Shown here: positions 7,460 to 13,754 of the stretch, one piece after another | How positions within the stretch are numbered: the first letter of the stretch is position 1 | Layout of the letters: each line of letters begins with the position of its first letter | NCBI RefSeq assembly: GCF_902491705.1 | Contig: NZ_CABUIW010000054.1 | Coordinates: 1-16,145, forward strand | Direction of reading: 5' to 3' | Length of the DNA stretch: 16,145 nt | Origin: an uncultured Lactobacillus sp. | GTDB taxonomy: Bacteria; Bacillota; Bacilli; Lactobacillales; Lactobacillaceae | Notes under the pieces: generated by a model | The model's database searches: none | Told to the model about the DNA's origin: nothing | What the model saw: the letters and a program-made list of their open reading frames with translations, nothing else | Translations under genes and position numbers: made by a program

Positions 7460-8198
7460 AGATTTCGTTTTTGGTCGACATGCCGGACTTGATTATTTGA
7501 AGACGCATAACTCTGATCAAATTAATAAAGTCTTTTTGCAACACGGCGTGCAAGAAGACTTTGCAAATCAGGTATATGCAATAACTAAGAAAAAGAGATT
7601 GGTAGTTCAAACTGTTCCTAAGAATAAATTGGATCGCTTAGTTGAAGGTGGTAATCACCAAGGTCTTGTTTTAGCAATATCTAGTTTTGAATATGCAGAT
7701 TTGGATCAACTTCTTGATCAATTCGACCAAGAAGGAAAAGAACCATTCTTGTTGATGCTTGATTCAATTGAAGACCCACATAATTTAGGTTCTATTTTGC
7801 GTTCTGCTGATGCAACTGGCGTAGATGGAATTATTATTCCTAAGCGTCACGCCACAGGTTTAACTTCAGTTGTAGCTAAGACTTCAACTGGTGCTATCGA
7901 CTATGTTCCTGTTGCTCGTGTAAATAACTTGGTTCAAACAACTAAAGAATTAAAGAAACGTGGCTACTGGATTTTTGGTACAGATATGGCTGGTGTTGAT
8001 TACCGCGAATGGAATGCTAAAGGTAAGACAGTTTTAGTTATTGGTAATGAGGGCAAAGGGATTGCACCGCTGCTTAAAAAGCAAATGGATCAAACAATTA
8101 CCTTGCCAATGATTGGACACGTACAATCACTAAATGCTAGTGTCGCAACAGGAGTTTTGCTATATCAAGCATTTAACAGCAGACATCCATTAAAATGA
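7446..8198 (+). CDS. rlmB: 23S rRNA (guanosine-2'-O-)-methyltransferase, SpoU family
   Basis: A SPOUT-class, S-adenosylmethionine-dependent enzyme expected to methylate the ribose of G2251 (E. coli numbering) in the peptidyl-transferase P loop. The N-terminal 80 residues form the L30e-like RNA-binding domain (FVFGRHAGLDYL at the start). The trefoil-knot motifs follow: motif 1 DSIEDPHNLGSILRSAD (106-122), motif 2 VIGNEGKG (198-205), motif 3 SLNASVA (228-234). Length 250 aa is normal. The ATG at 7446 overlaps mrnC by 14 bases. A strong terminator lies 12 bases after the stop. The name follows B. subtilis YacO; a different SpoU target site cannot be excluded from sequence alone. Confidence 0.92.
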   Translation: MTSNKDFVFGRHAGLDYLKTHNSDQINKVFLQHGVQEDFANQVYAITKKKRLVVQTVPKNKLDRLVEGGNHQGLVLAISSFEYADLDQLLDQFDQEGKEPFLLMLDSIEDPHNLGSILRSADATGVDGIIIPKRHATGLTSVVAKTSTGAIDYVPVARVNNLVQTTKELKKRGYWIFGTDMAGVDYREWNAKGKTVLVIGNEGKGIAPLLKKQMDQTITLPMIGHVQSLNASVATGVLLYQAFNSRHPLK

Positions 8199-8210
8199 AA
8201 AAAGTAATGA

Positions 8211-8244
8211 AGCAGACAAAAATACAAATTTGTCTGCTTTTTTT
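8211..8244 (+). terminator. Intrinsic terminator of the cysS-mrnC-rlmB operon
   Basis: A perfect 10-bp stem, AGCAGACAAA (8211-8220) and TTTGTCTGCT (8229-8238), with an 8-base loop, followed by six more T. Confidence 0.95.
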
Positions 8245-8306
8245 GTACAAATTATTAAATCTGTTCGTAGTAAACGTTTGTTTTCTTATCTTACTCAGAG
8301 CTTAAC

Positions 8307-8342
8307 CGGTATCCTCAGAATGGCATTTTGAAGAGGACACTG
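8307..8342 (+). promoter_or_regulatory. Hairpin covering the sigma-factor ribosome binding site
   Basis: The leader can fold with CGGT (8307-8310) against ACTG (8339-8342, one G-U pair) and TCCT (8312-8315) against AGGA (8334-8337), one A/C mismatch between. An inner hairpin follows, CAGAAT (8316-8321) against ATTTTG (8325-8330) over a GGC loop. AGGA is the core of the only good Shine-Dalgarno sequence before the ATG at 8345, so the fold would block translation initiation. Function is inferred. Confidence 0.5.
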
Positions 8343-8344
8343 TG

Positions 8345-8884
8345 ATGAAAGAAAAGAAGTTGATTAAAAAAGTTAAAGCCGGTGATGATGAGGCTTTAGA
8401 AAAATTATTTACGCTCTATAAACTGTTAGTAAATTCGATTATGAAAAAATATTACTTGGGTCATTATGATAGAAATGACTGGGAACAAGAAGCGATGATT
8501 ATTTGTTATGAAGCTGCGATAGTTTTTTCTAGTGAAAAGGGCAATTTTTGCAGTTTGTACAAAACTAAGTTGACCAATCATGCACGAACATTAATTAGGT
8601 ACAATACGGCTTTTAAAAGGCAGATTTATGATCAATCCGTATCTTGGGAAAGCGTAAAAATTCAGGGAATTCAGGAGCCAAGGCGGAGTGAATTAGCTAT
8701 TCCGATTAATGAAACTTACAACGAATTTATTAAAAGTTTATCGCGATTGGAAATAATTGCGTTAATGACGATTATTGGTGAAGTGACTACAGAATATGCG
8801 ATTGATCATATGAATGTCGAGGCCGTTCAACTGATTAGAGCTAGATCGAGAACCCTGCAAAAAATGCGTAAAGTACTTTTTTAG
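8345..8884 (+). CDS. sigH: SigH/ComX-like alternative sigma factor
   Basis: A 179-aa sigma-70-family protein that would direct RNA polymerase to a special promoter set. Region 2 is recognisable around residues 23-85: hydrophobic LYKLLVNSIMKKYY, then DRNDWEQEAMIICYEA (42-57, the core-binding DxxDLxQEG-type motif) and a basic stretch around TNHARTLIRYN. Region 4 (about 130-178) is poorly conserved but ends in a basic helix (IRARSRTLQKMRKVL). Position between rlmB and rpmG-secE-nusG is that of B. subtilis sigH, so it is a positional orthologue; in lactobacilli such proteins are annotated SigH or ComX and are linked to competence genes. ATG 8345 is preferred over GTG 8342 because AGAGGA (8332-8337) is then 7 bases away. 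That site is buried in a predicted hairpin. Codon use is less biased than in neighbours, fitting a weakly expressed regulator. Confidence 0.8.
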   Translation: MKEKKLIKKVKAGDDEALEKLFTLYKLLVNSIMKKYYLGHYDRNDWEQEAMIICYEAAIVFSSEKGNFCSLYKTKLTNHARTLIRYNTAFKRQIYDQSVSWESVKIQGIQEPRRSELAIPINETYNEFIKSLSRLEIIALMTIIGEVTTEYAIDHMNVEAVQLIRARSRTLQKMRKVLF

Positions 8885-8895
8885 GATTCTATTTG

Positions 8896-8924
8896 TAGAT
8901 GAGAAAAAGAAAGTGCGGTATAAT
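8896..8924 (+). promoter_or_regulatory. Promoter of the 72-residue orphan gene
   Basis: A perfect TATAAT (8919-8924) lies 35 bases upstream of the start. The -35 is weak: TAGATG at 17-base spacing, or TTGTAG (8893-8898) at 20 bases. Confidence 0.65.
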
Positions 8925-8958
8925 AAGGAACGTAGAATATTTTAGGAGGTAATTTAAG

Positions 8959-9177
8959 ATGGCAGACGAAATTATTAAAACTGCATTGTTAGACCGTCAC
9001 ATGAAGGAAGTATTTGACTGGAGTGATTCAAACATGCCAGTTAGAGATGCCCTTTGGGACTACTTTATGGAAAAGAATGGTAGAGATACCATGAAGACGG
9101 AAGAAGATATGCTTCCATTTTTGAAAGACTCAGACGATAAAATCGAAGCCTTCGTTAACGAAAATCTTAAGAAGTAA
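8959..9177 (+). CDS. Small acidic protein of unknown function
   Basis: A 72-aa soluble protein with no signal peptide, membrane segment or cysteine. I do not recognise the family. It carries 18 Asp/Glu against 11 Lys/Arg and is predicted mainly helical: a first helix MADEIIKTALLDRHMKEVFDW, then MPVRDALWDYFMEKN (26-40), and a C-terminal helix DDKIEAFVNENLKK (59-72). The coding signal is convincing: the ATG follows a near-perfect AGGAGGT (8944-8950), a TATAAT box lies just upstream, and a strong terminator lies just downstream, so it forms a one-gene transcription unit likely expressed well. It is the first gene of the segment separating sigH from rpmG. A small stress or housekeeping protein limited to lactobacilli is a guess only. 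Confidence 0.85.
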   Translation: MADEIIKTALLDRHMKEVFDWSDSNMPVRDALWDYFMEKNGRDTMKTEEDMLPFLKDSDDKIEAFVNENLKK

Positions 9178-9206
9178 ATCCGACTAAAAACAATGTTCTA
9201 CGCACC

Positions 9207-9228
9207 GTGGTCACGCATGTTTGACCAC
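9207..9228 (+). other. Hairpin upstream of the terminator
   Basis: A perfect 7-bp stem GTGGTCA (9207-9213) and TGACCAC (9222-9228) with an 8-base loop lies 6 bases before the terminator stem. No T-run follows it. It could stabilise the 3' end of the 72-residue gene's mRNA. Confidence 0.6.
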
Positions 9229-9233
9229 CAAAG

Positions 9234-9262
9234 GCAGCTACTCTCCGGTAGCTGCTTTTTTT
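9234..9262 (+). terminator. Intrinsic terminator of the 72-residue orphan gene
   Basis: A perfect 8-bp GC-rich stem GCAGCTAC (9234-9241) and GTAGCTGC (9248-9255) with a TCTCCG loop is followed by seven T. Confidence 0.95.
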
Positions 9263-9271
9263 GTGCCAAAA

Positions 9272-9300
9272 TTGAAATATTAGAAATCCCATAATACAAT
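9272..9300 (+). promoter_or_regulatory. Promoter of the gluconokinase gene
   Basis: TTGAAA (9272-9277) and TACAAT (9295-9300) are exactly 17 bases apart. Transcription would begin near 9306-9308, which rules out GTG 9301 as the start codon and supports ATG 9337. No catabolite-repression (cre) palindrome was seen here. Confidence 0.75.
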
Positions 9301-9336
9301 GTGAACAATAAAACAGCGAAAGAAGTTCTCAAAAGT

Positions 9337-10821
9337 ATGAAATATATTATTGGAATGGACGTTGGCACCACTGCCACTAAAGGGATTGCTTATGATGAAA
9401 ATGGTAAAGAAGTTGCGTCATTTACCAAAGGCTATCCATTAATTCAAATAGAAGAAGATCAAGCTGAAGAAGATCCTCAAGTGATTTTTGATGCTGTGCA
9501 AGATGTAATTTTTACTTTGGCGCAAAAAGTTAAAGGCGAAGTGATTGCGATTTCTTGGTCTAGTCAGATGCATTCATTGATTGGCTTAGGTGAAGATAGA
9601 GAACTACTCACTAACAGCATTACTTGGGCAGATAATCGGGCTAAAAATGTTGTGAAAAAAGCTAAACAAAGTGGTTTTGCCAAGAAAGTTTATGAAAAAA
9701 CGGGAATGCCAATACATCCCATGGCCCCAATCTATAAATTATTGTGGCTAAAACAGACAAGGCCTGAACTATTTAATCAAGTTAAATATTGGATAGAGAT
9801 CAAAGAATACCTAATTTTTCGTTTAACTGGAAAATTAGTCATCGATACCACAATGGCAGCAGGGACAGGGATGCTTAATCTCAATACACTAACTTGGGAT
9901 CAAGACTTGCTAGATATTTTAGAAATAAAACAAGATCAACTCCCTGAAATAGCCAAGCCTACTGAAATTATTGCTCCTATTAAAGATGAATATGTGCAAA
10001 AGCTGGGGATAAATCCTCATACTAAGATCATTTTAGGAGCAAGCGATGGATACTTGTCTACAATTGGCGTTAATGCAATCAATAGTGAAAATTTTGCATT
10101 AAACGTGGGGACATCAGGTGCAGTTAGAACGATAGTTGACCGACCTAAAACAGATCAAAATGCTAGTTATTTTTGTTATCCAGTTGATAAAAATCATTAT
10201 TTATTGGGCGGTCCGGTGAATAATGGCGGAATCGTGTTTAGTTGGGCTCGCCAAACTTTGTTTGATGCTGATGAAACGGCGCAGGACTTTTTAGACGTGG
10301 CACAGACTGCACCAGCAGGAAGTCGAAAATTAATTTTCTTGCCTTATTTGGGCGGAGAACGTGCTCCAATTTGGGATGCCAATGCGCGCGGTTCATTTGT
10401 TGGCTTAACGCGTTTGCACCGGAAGCCGGAGATGGCTCGTGCAGTGATCGAAGGGATTATTTTTAACCTTTATGATGCAGCTTCTAGTTTAATTAAAAAT
10501 ACTAAAAAACCAGTTGCAATCAATGCAACTGGTGGCTTTCTCAAAAGTGATTTTGTAAGACAACTTTGTGCCAATATTTTTAATGTTCCGATCGCTACTA
10601 TGAAAGAAGAGCAAAGCGGAACACTTGCGGCTATGTTTTTAGCAAGACAAGCATTAGGACTCAATCAAGATTTAAGCGAGATCGAGCAGTTTGCTCAAAC
10701 TGATAAAGTTTACTTTCCTAATCCAAAAGAAGCAGCCACTTATCAAAAACTATTTCCACTTTATTGTGAAATTAGGAATGCTTTGGCTGCTTCGTATGGT
10801 AAATTTTCTAACATAAATTAA
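9337..10821 (+). CDS. gntK: Gluconokinase (FGGY carbohydrate kinase family)
   Basis: Phosphorylates gluconate to 6-phosphogluconate with ATP, feeding the pentose phosphate or phosphoketolase route. The 494-aa protein has both FGGY actin-like halves: phosphate-loop DVGTT (8-12), TWADNRA (96-102), the gluconokinase-type TGMPIHPMAPIYKLLWL (122-138), the likely catalytic Asp237 in GASDGYLSTIG, NVGTSGA (256-262), and the ATGGFLKS motif near residue 400. The HPM-P-KL pattern favours gluconate over xylulose or glycerol as substrate. An upstream in-frame GTG (9301) would add 12 residues but lies before the predicted transcription start, so ATG 9337 is chosen; its ribosome site (AAAGAAG, 9319-9325) is weak. 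The stop overlaps that of the convergent regulator gene by three bases, and no gluconate permease or gntR-like gene accompanies it. Confidence 0.9.
   Translation: MKYIIGMDVGTTATKGIAYDENGKEVASFTKGYPLIQIEEDQAEEDPQVIFDAVQDVIFTLAQKVKGEVIAISWSSQMHSLIGLGEDRELLTNSITWADNRAKNVVKKAKQSGFAKKVYEKTGMPIHPMAPIYKLLWLKQTRPELFNQVKYWIEIKEYLIFRLTGKLVIDTTMAAGTGMLNLNTLTWDQDLLDILEIKQDQLPEIAKPTEIIAPIKDEYVQKLGINPHTKIILGASDGYLSTIGVNAINSENFALNVGTSGAVRTIVDRPKTDQNASYFCYPVDKNHYLLGGPVNNGGIVFSWARQTLFDADETAQDFLDVAQTAPAGSRKLIFLPYLGGERAPIWDANARGSFVGLTRLHRKPEMARAVIEGIIFNLYDAASSLIKNTKKPVAINATGGFLKSDFVRQLCANIFNVPIATMKEEQSGTLAAMFLARQALGLNQDLSEIEQFAQTDKVYFPNPKEAATYQKLFPLYCEIRNALAASYGKFSNIN
10504..10533 (-). terminator. Terminator for the regulator gene, embedded in gntK
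   Basis: Within the gntK coding region lies a perfect 10-bp inverted repeat, ACCAGTTGCA (10509-10518) and TGCAACTGGT (10524-10533), loop of five. On the minus strand the second arm runs into six T (complement of 10504-10509). It is a well-formed intrinsic terminator for minus-strand transcription, about 285 bases past the stop of the convergent regulator gene. On the plus strand no T-run follows. Confidence 0.7.
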
Positions 10822-11309
10822 TCAGATAACTTTTTAATAGGCATCATTTCGATGTATCCTCTTGTTCCAATAGGCTCAAGCTGAATTTTAGGATTATTTT
10901 TGTCCCAAGTGTAGCCAATTGTTTTAGGATCATATTTTTTTATTGCAGATCTCACTTCTTCAATGATCTTGCCACAATCTTCTTCTGCAAACGGCTCACT
11001 TTGAAACATAAGATATTTGGTAGCAGGAAGTTTAATAATATCAAAGCCTTTAGGAACTGGATCTTTGTAATCAAGATCTACTTCAACTCCTTGAACATAT
11101 TCAGAAGTGTTAGGTTTTCTATATTTAGCGGGTAACCATAAACAAACAGGTTCTCCATTAATAGATTTTATGCTTTTAAGTAGTCCCCAAGTTTCACAGC
11201 CTACTTCGTCGCAATAGTCGAGATAGTCAGTAGCTTTAATGCCACGCTTGAGGATAACTTTTCTTTCAGGTTTATCAACAACTTGGATGAAAATATTTTT
11301 AGTGTTCAT
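10818..11309 (-). other. Possible internal start: stand-alone GyrI-like domain
   Basis: In frame within the regulator, ATG (complement of 11307-11309, Met131) is preceded by AAAGGA (complement of 11317-11322) at the ideal 7-base spacing. Translation from here would give a 163-aa protein, MNTKNIFIQV onward, comprising just the effector-binding domain. This is inferred from the ribosome site; no product is shown. Confidence 0.45.
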
Positions 11310-11699
11310 GGTAGTATCCTTTCTATGCTTGTTAGGCTTAAATTTAATGCCATAAGGATTAAATAAATAGATTGGAACAGGATGAGCAGCATATTCACTC
11401 GGATTACATTGAAATTCATGATAAAAAGCTCTTTGATAACCATCTACGCTTTTAAAGCCACTTTCGAATGCAATATCAGTAATTTTGCAATTATGATCGC
11501 GCAATTTTAGAGCAGTTTGTGCTAAACGTAAACGTCTAATGTATTTTGCAGGCGTCATATTTAGATAGTTAACAAATAATCGATAAGAATACCAAGGTGA
11601 ATATAGCGAAACTTTAGATAGAGCAGTAAGTGTAATCTGCTCATTTAAGTGCTCTTGGATATAGTCTTGCATACGTTGAACTGCTTCGATTTGTTCCAA
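10818..11699 (-). CDS. AraC-family regulator with GyrI-like effector domain
   Basis: A 293-aa transcription regulator. Residues 1-105 form an AraC/XylS double helix-turn-helix: first motif near 21-50 (ITLTALSKVSLYSPWYSYR), second near 72-97 (KITDIAFESGFKSVDGYQRAF), ending CNPSEY. Residues 134-288 match the GyrI-like small-molecule-binding domain (IFIQVVDKPERKVILKR, then WLPAKY, GYIEMMPI at the end), the arrangement found in Rob and similar multidrug or stress regulators. The start is TTG: AAGGAGGA (complement of 11707-11714) lies 7 bases upstream. A second well-placed Shine-Dalgarno precedes Met131, exactly at the domain boundary. It follows the DXS-like gene but behind a strong terminator, and converges on gntK; either could be a target, and autoregulation is possible. 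The ligand is unknown. Confidence 0.88.
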   Translation of the reverse strand: MEQIEAVQRMQDYIQEHLNEQITLTALSKVSLYSPWYSYRLFVNYLNMTPAKYIRRLRLAQTALKLRDHNCKITDIAFESGFKSVDGYQRAFYHEFQCNPSEYAAHPVPIYLFNPYGIKFKPNKHRKDTTMNTKNIFIQVVDKPERKVILKRGIKATDYLDYCDEVGCETWGLLKSIKSINGEPVCLWLPAKYRKPNTSEYVQGVEVDLDYKDPVPKGFDIIKLPATKYLMFQSEPFAEEDCGKIIEEVRSAIKKYDPKTIGYTWDKNNPKIQLEPIGTRGYIEMMPIKKLSD

Positions 11700-11723
11700 T
11701 TTTTATTCCTCCTTACATGTTGT

Positions 11724-11729
11724 ATTATG
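11724..11729 (-). promoter_or_regulatory. Possible -10 element of the regulator gene
   Basis: On the minus strand CATAAT, one base from TATAAT, lies about 25 bases upstream of the TTG start. The -35 region is weak (GAGTAG at 17 bases), as expected if an activator is needed. Confidence 0.4.
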
Positions 11730-11767
11730 CCGGATTAATTTGGAAACTACTCGACTTATTTTGCCAT

Positions 11768-11806
11768 AAAAAAATCTCTTCAGGAAAATATCTGAAGAGA
11801 TTTTTA
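11768..11806 (-). terminator. Terminator of the DXS-like gene (bidirectional shape)
   Basis: A perfect 14-bp stem AAAAATCTCTTCAG (11770-11783) and CTGAAGAGATTTTT (11792-11805) with an 8-base loop. Seven T on the minus strand (complement of 11768-11774) make it a terminator for the gene ending at 11822. It isolates that gene from the regulator gene downstream. Confidence 0.92.
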
Positions 11807-11821
11807 ATTTTATATATTTTC

Positions 11822-13564
11822 TTAAGCGTTCTTAACGTCTTCAACAATTTGATCAACTGTCATTCGACTGTCTTTCAAAATTTCTTTTAATGGAACTTGA
11901 TCAGTGTAGACACGCTTTTGACCATAGTTTAGGACTTTAACATCTTTATCGCCCAAGTATGAAGCAACCTTTTCACCAAAGCCACCGTCTAAGATGTTGT
12001 CTTCAAGGGTTACGATGACCTTGTTTTCATCAGCTAATTTGTCTAAAGCAGCTGTATCTAAGATATTAGCTGAAACTGGGTTAACTAAGCTTGCACCAAG
12101 TTTGTCAGCAACTTCTTTACCTAACATGTCGTACATGTCGCCTAATGCTAAGACTGCAACGTCTTTACCAGGCTTTACATCGTACTTGATTTCTGAATAA
12201 TCATGACTGAATTCTTCACCTTCAGGTACGTGCTTAGTTGGCATCTTGATTGCTACAGGATGCTTTCTTTGCTTAATTGCCCATTCCATCATGGCTTTTT
12301 CTTCAGCTAAAGTGGTAGGAGCAAGGTAGATCCAGTTAGGCAAGTTAGAAATCATTACTTGGTCAAAAACACCAAGGTGAGTCTTACTTGTACCTGACAT
12401 ACCGCCACCAGCAACCATCATAACTACAGGTAAGTCGTTTGCGGCAACATCGTGTGATAATTGGTCAAATGCACGTTGCAAGAAAGTAGAGTTTTCAAAT
12501 AATACTGGAACTGCACCTTCTTTAGCCATACCAGCTGCAAAGGCAACAGATTCTTGTTCAGCGATACCTACATCATGGTAATTTTCAGGATACTTGTTCT
12601 TAATTTCATCAAGACCGAATACACCAGGAATTGCGGCATCAATAGCCATAATCTTTTCGCCGTTTTCAATGTGTTCCTTCATTACGTCTAAAGCAACAGA
12701 GTTTGCAGAAGGACCTTCTGGAGCGGAAACAGTAGTCTTGTCAGTCTTTAAGTCGAATGGCATTACCCAGTGGTGAGCTTCTTCATTATTAATTGCTGGT
12801 TCATATCCCTTGCCTTTAAGCGTATTAATATGAAGCAAAATTGGGTGATCTACATCTTTAACTGCTTTAAAGGCATCAATCATTGACTTGATGTCGTTAC
12901 CGTCAGCAACGTAGCGGTAGTCAAAGCCCATTGCAGTAAATGGATTTTCCTTAGTTTCACCATTTGAATCACGCAATTTCTTTAAAGCAGTGACTAAACC
13001 ACCGACATTTTCATCAATTGACATTTGGTTGTCGTTAACTACTACGACAAGGTTGTGCTTTTCAATTGCGGCGTTGTTTAAGCCTTCATATGCTAAACCA
13101 CCAGTCATTGAACCATCACCAATTAAAGCCATGATGTTTTCATGACCACCCATTAAATCACGTGCTTTAGCCATACCAGTTGCTAGTGCAATTGAAGTAG
13201 AAGTGTGGCCTACAGCATAGTAGTCATATGGGCTTTCATCTGGATTGCTATAAGGAGTTACATCTTCATAATGGTCAGGGTCAAGCCAAGCAAGAGCACG
13301 ACCTGTTAACATCTTATGTGGGTAAGTTTGGTGAGAAACGTCCCAAATAATTTTGTCTTTAGGAGCATCAAAAACGTAGTGGTAGGCGATAGTAGCTTCG
13401 ACAATACCTAGGTCTGGACCAAGGTGACCACCTTCAGCAGCGTCTTTTTCGAGGATGAGAGTTCTAATTTCTTTAGCTAATTTTTCCATTTCAGGAATAG
13501 ATAATTTCTTTAGGTCTTCAGGGCCGGAAATTTTATTTAATAAGTATTCAGGATGTTTATTCAT
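11822..13564 (-). CDS. DXS-like thiamine-diphosphate enzyme (transketolase superfamily)
   Basis: A 580-aa cytoplasmic protein with the full DXS architecture. N-terminal diphosphate-binding domain: GGHLGPDLG (45-53), WDVSHQTYPHKMLTGR (74-89), VGHTSTS (118-124), GDGSMTGG (149-156) with NDNQMSI (177-183) closing the thiamine-diphosphate/Mg site. Central domain: GIAEQES (333-339, catalytic Glu336) and STFLQRAFDQ (359-368). C-terminal transketolase domain from about 465. It would be called 1-deoxy-D-xylulose-5-phosphate synthase by similarity. However, positions that in E. coli DXS hold glyceraldehyde 3-phosphate (Arg420, Asp427, Arg478, Tyr392) appear here as Ala/Gly385-386, Thr392, Thr443 and Phe366. 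The MEP genes ispD and ispF are absent from their Bacillus position, and lactobacilli generally use mevalonate. The actual acceptor is probably different. Start ATG (13564) follows AGAAAGGAA; a longer in-frame start at 13648 lies upstream of the promoter and is rejected. Codon bias suggests strong expression. Confidence 0.85.
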   Translation of the reverse strand: MNKHPEYLLNKISGPEDLKKLSIPEMEKLAKEIRTLILEKDAAEGGHLGPDLGIVEATIAYHYVFDAPKDKIIWDVSHQTYPHKMLTGRALAWLDPDHYEDVTPYSNPDESPYDYYAVGHTSTSIALATGMAKARDLMGGHENIMALIGDGSMTGGLAYEGLNNAAIEKHNLVVVVNDNQMSIDENVGGLVTALKKLRDSNGETKENPFTAMGFDYRYVADGNDIKSMIDAFKAVKDVDHPILLHINTLKGKGYEPAINNEEAHHWVMPFDLKTDKTTVSAPEGPSANSVALDVMKEHIENGEKIMAIDAAIPGVFGLDEIKNKYPENYHDVGIAEQESVAFAAGMAKEGAVPVLFENSTFLQRAFDQLSHDVAANDLPVVMMVAGGGMSGTSKTHLGVFDQVMISNLPNWIYLAPTTLAEEKAMMEWAIKQRKHPVAIKMPTKHVPEGEEFSHDYSEIKYDVKPGKDVAVLALGDMYDMLGKEVADKLGASLVNPVSANILDTAALDKLADENKVIVTLEDNILDGGFGEKVASYLGDKDVKVLNYGQKRVYTDQVPLKEILKDSRMTVDQIVEDVKNA

Positions 13565-13595
13565 AATATTTTTCCTTTCTACAAAACACACACTT

Positions 13596-13624
13596 ATTAT
13601 AGATAAGTTAAAAAGATAATTGAA
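13596..13624 (-). promoter_or_regulatory. Promoter of the DXS-like gene
   Basis: On the minus strand a perfect TATAAT (complement of 13596-13601) lies 32 bases before the ATG. TTCAAT (complement of 13619-13624) is 17 bases further upstream and falls inside a 9-base palindrome arm. Confidence 0.6.
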
Positions 13625-13650
13625 ATAGAAAGATCGAATGGATTTCAATT
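13618..13650. repeat. Inverted repeat over the DXS-like gene promoter
   Basis: AATTGAAAT (13618-13626) and ATTTCAATT (13642-13650) are perfect inverted copies separated by 15 bases. One arm overlaps the -35 region of the DXS-like gene, so it may be an operator. The arms are AT-rich, so chance cannot be excluded. Confidence 0.45.
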
Positions 13651-13678
13651 AGTTTTGCTTATTGAATGTTTTAATTTA

Positions 13679-13708
13679 TTGACGCAAGAGGGAAGATCAG
13701 TATACAAT
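13679..13708 (+). promoter_or_regulatory. Promoter of rpmG-secE
   Basis: TTGACG (13679-13684) and TACAAT (13703-13708) are 18 bases apart, about 47 bases before rpmG. It diverges from the promoter of the DXS-like gene. Confidence 0.75.
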
Positions 13709-13754
13709 ACTCTTTAAGTATGTGTTTTTTTTATAAAAGTTTGGAAGTGAGATT

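Noticed and set aside
9301..9336. GTG start giving 12 extra residues on gluconokinase
   Set aside because: It lies before the predicted transcription start of the TTGAAA-17-TACAAT promoter and has no ribosome site.
13565..13648. Upstream in-frame extension of the DXS-like gene to an ATG at 13648 (28 extra residues)
   Set aside because: No ribosome site precedes it, it includes the promoter and palindrome, and the residues do not resemble the family; ATG 13564 with AGAAAGGAA fits.
8891..13700. Mobile element as source of the accessory segment
   Set aside because: No transposase, integrase, terminal inverted repeats, target duplications or tRNA at the borders.
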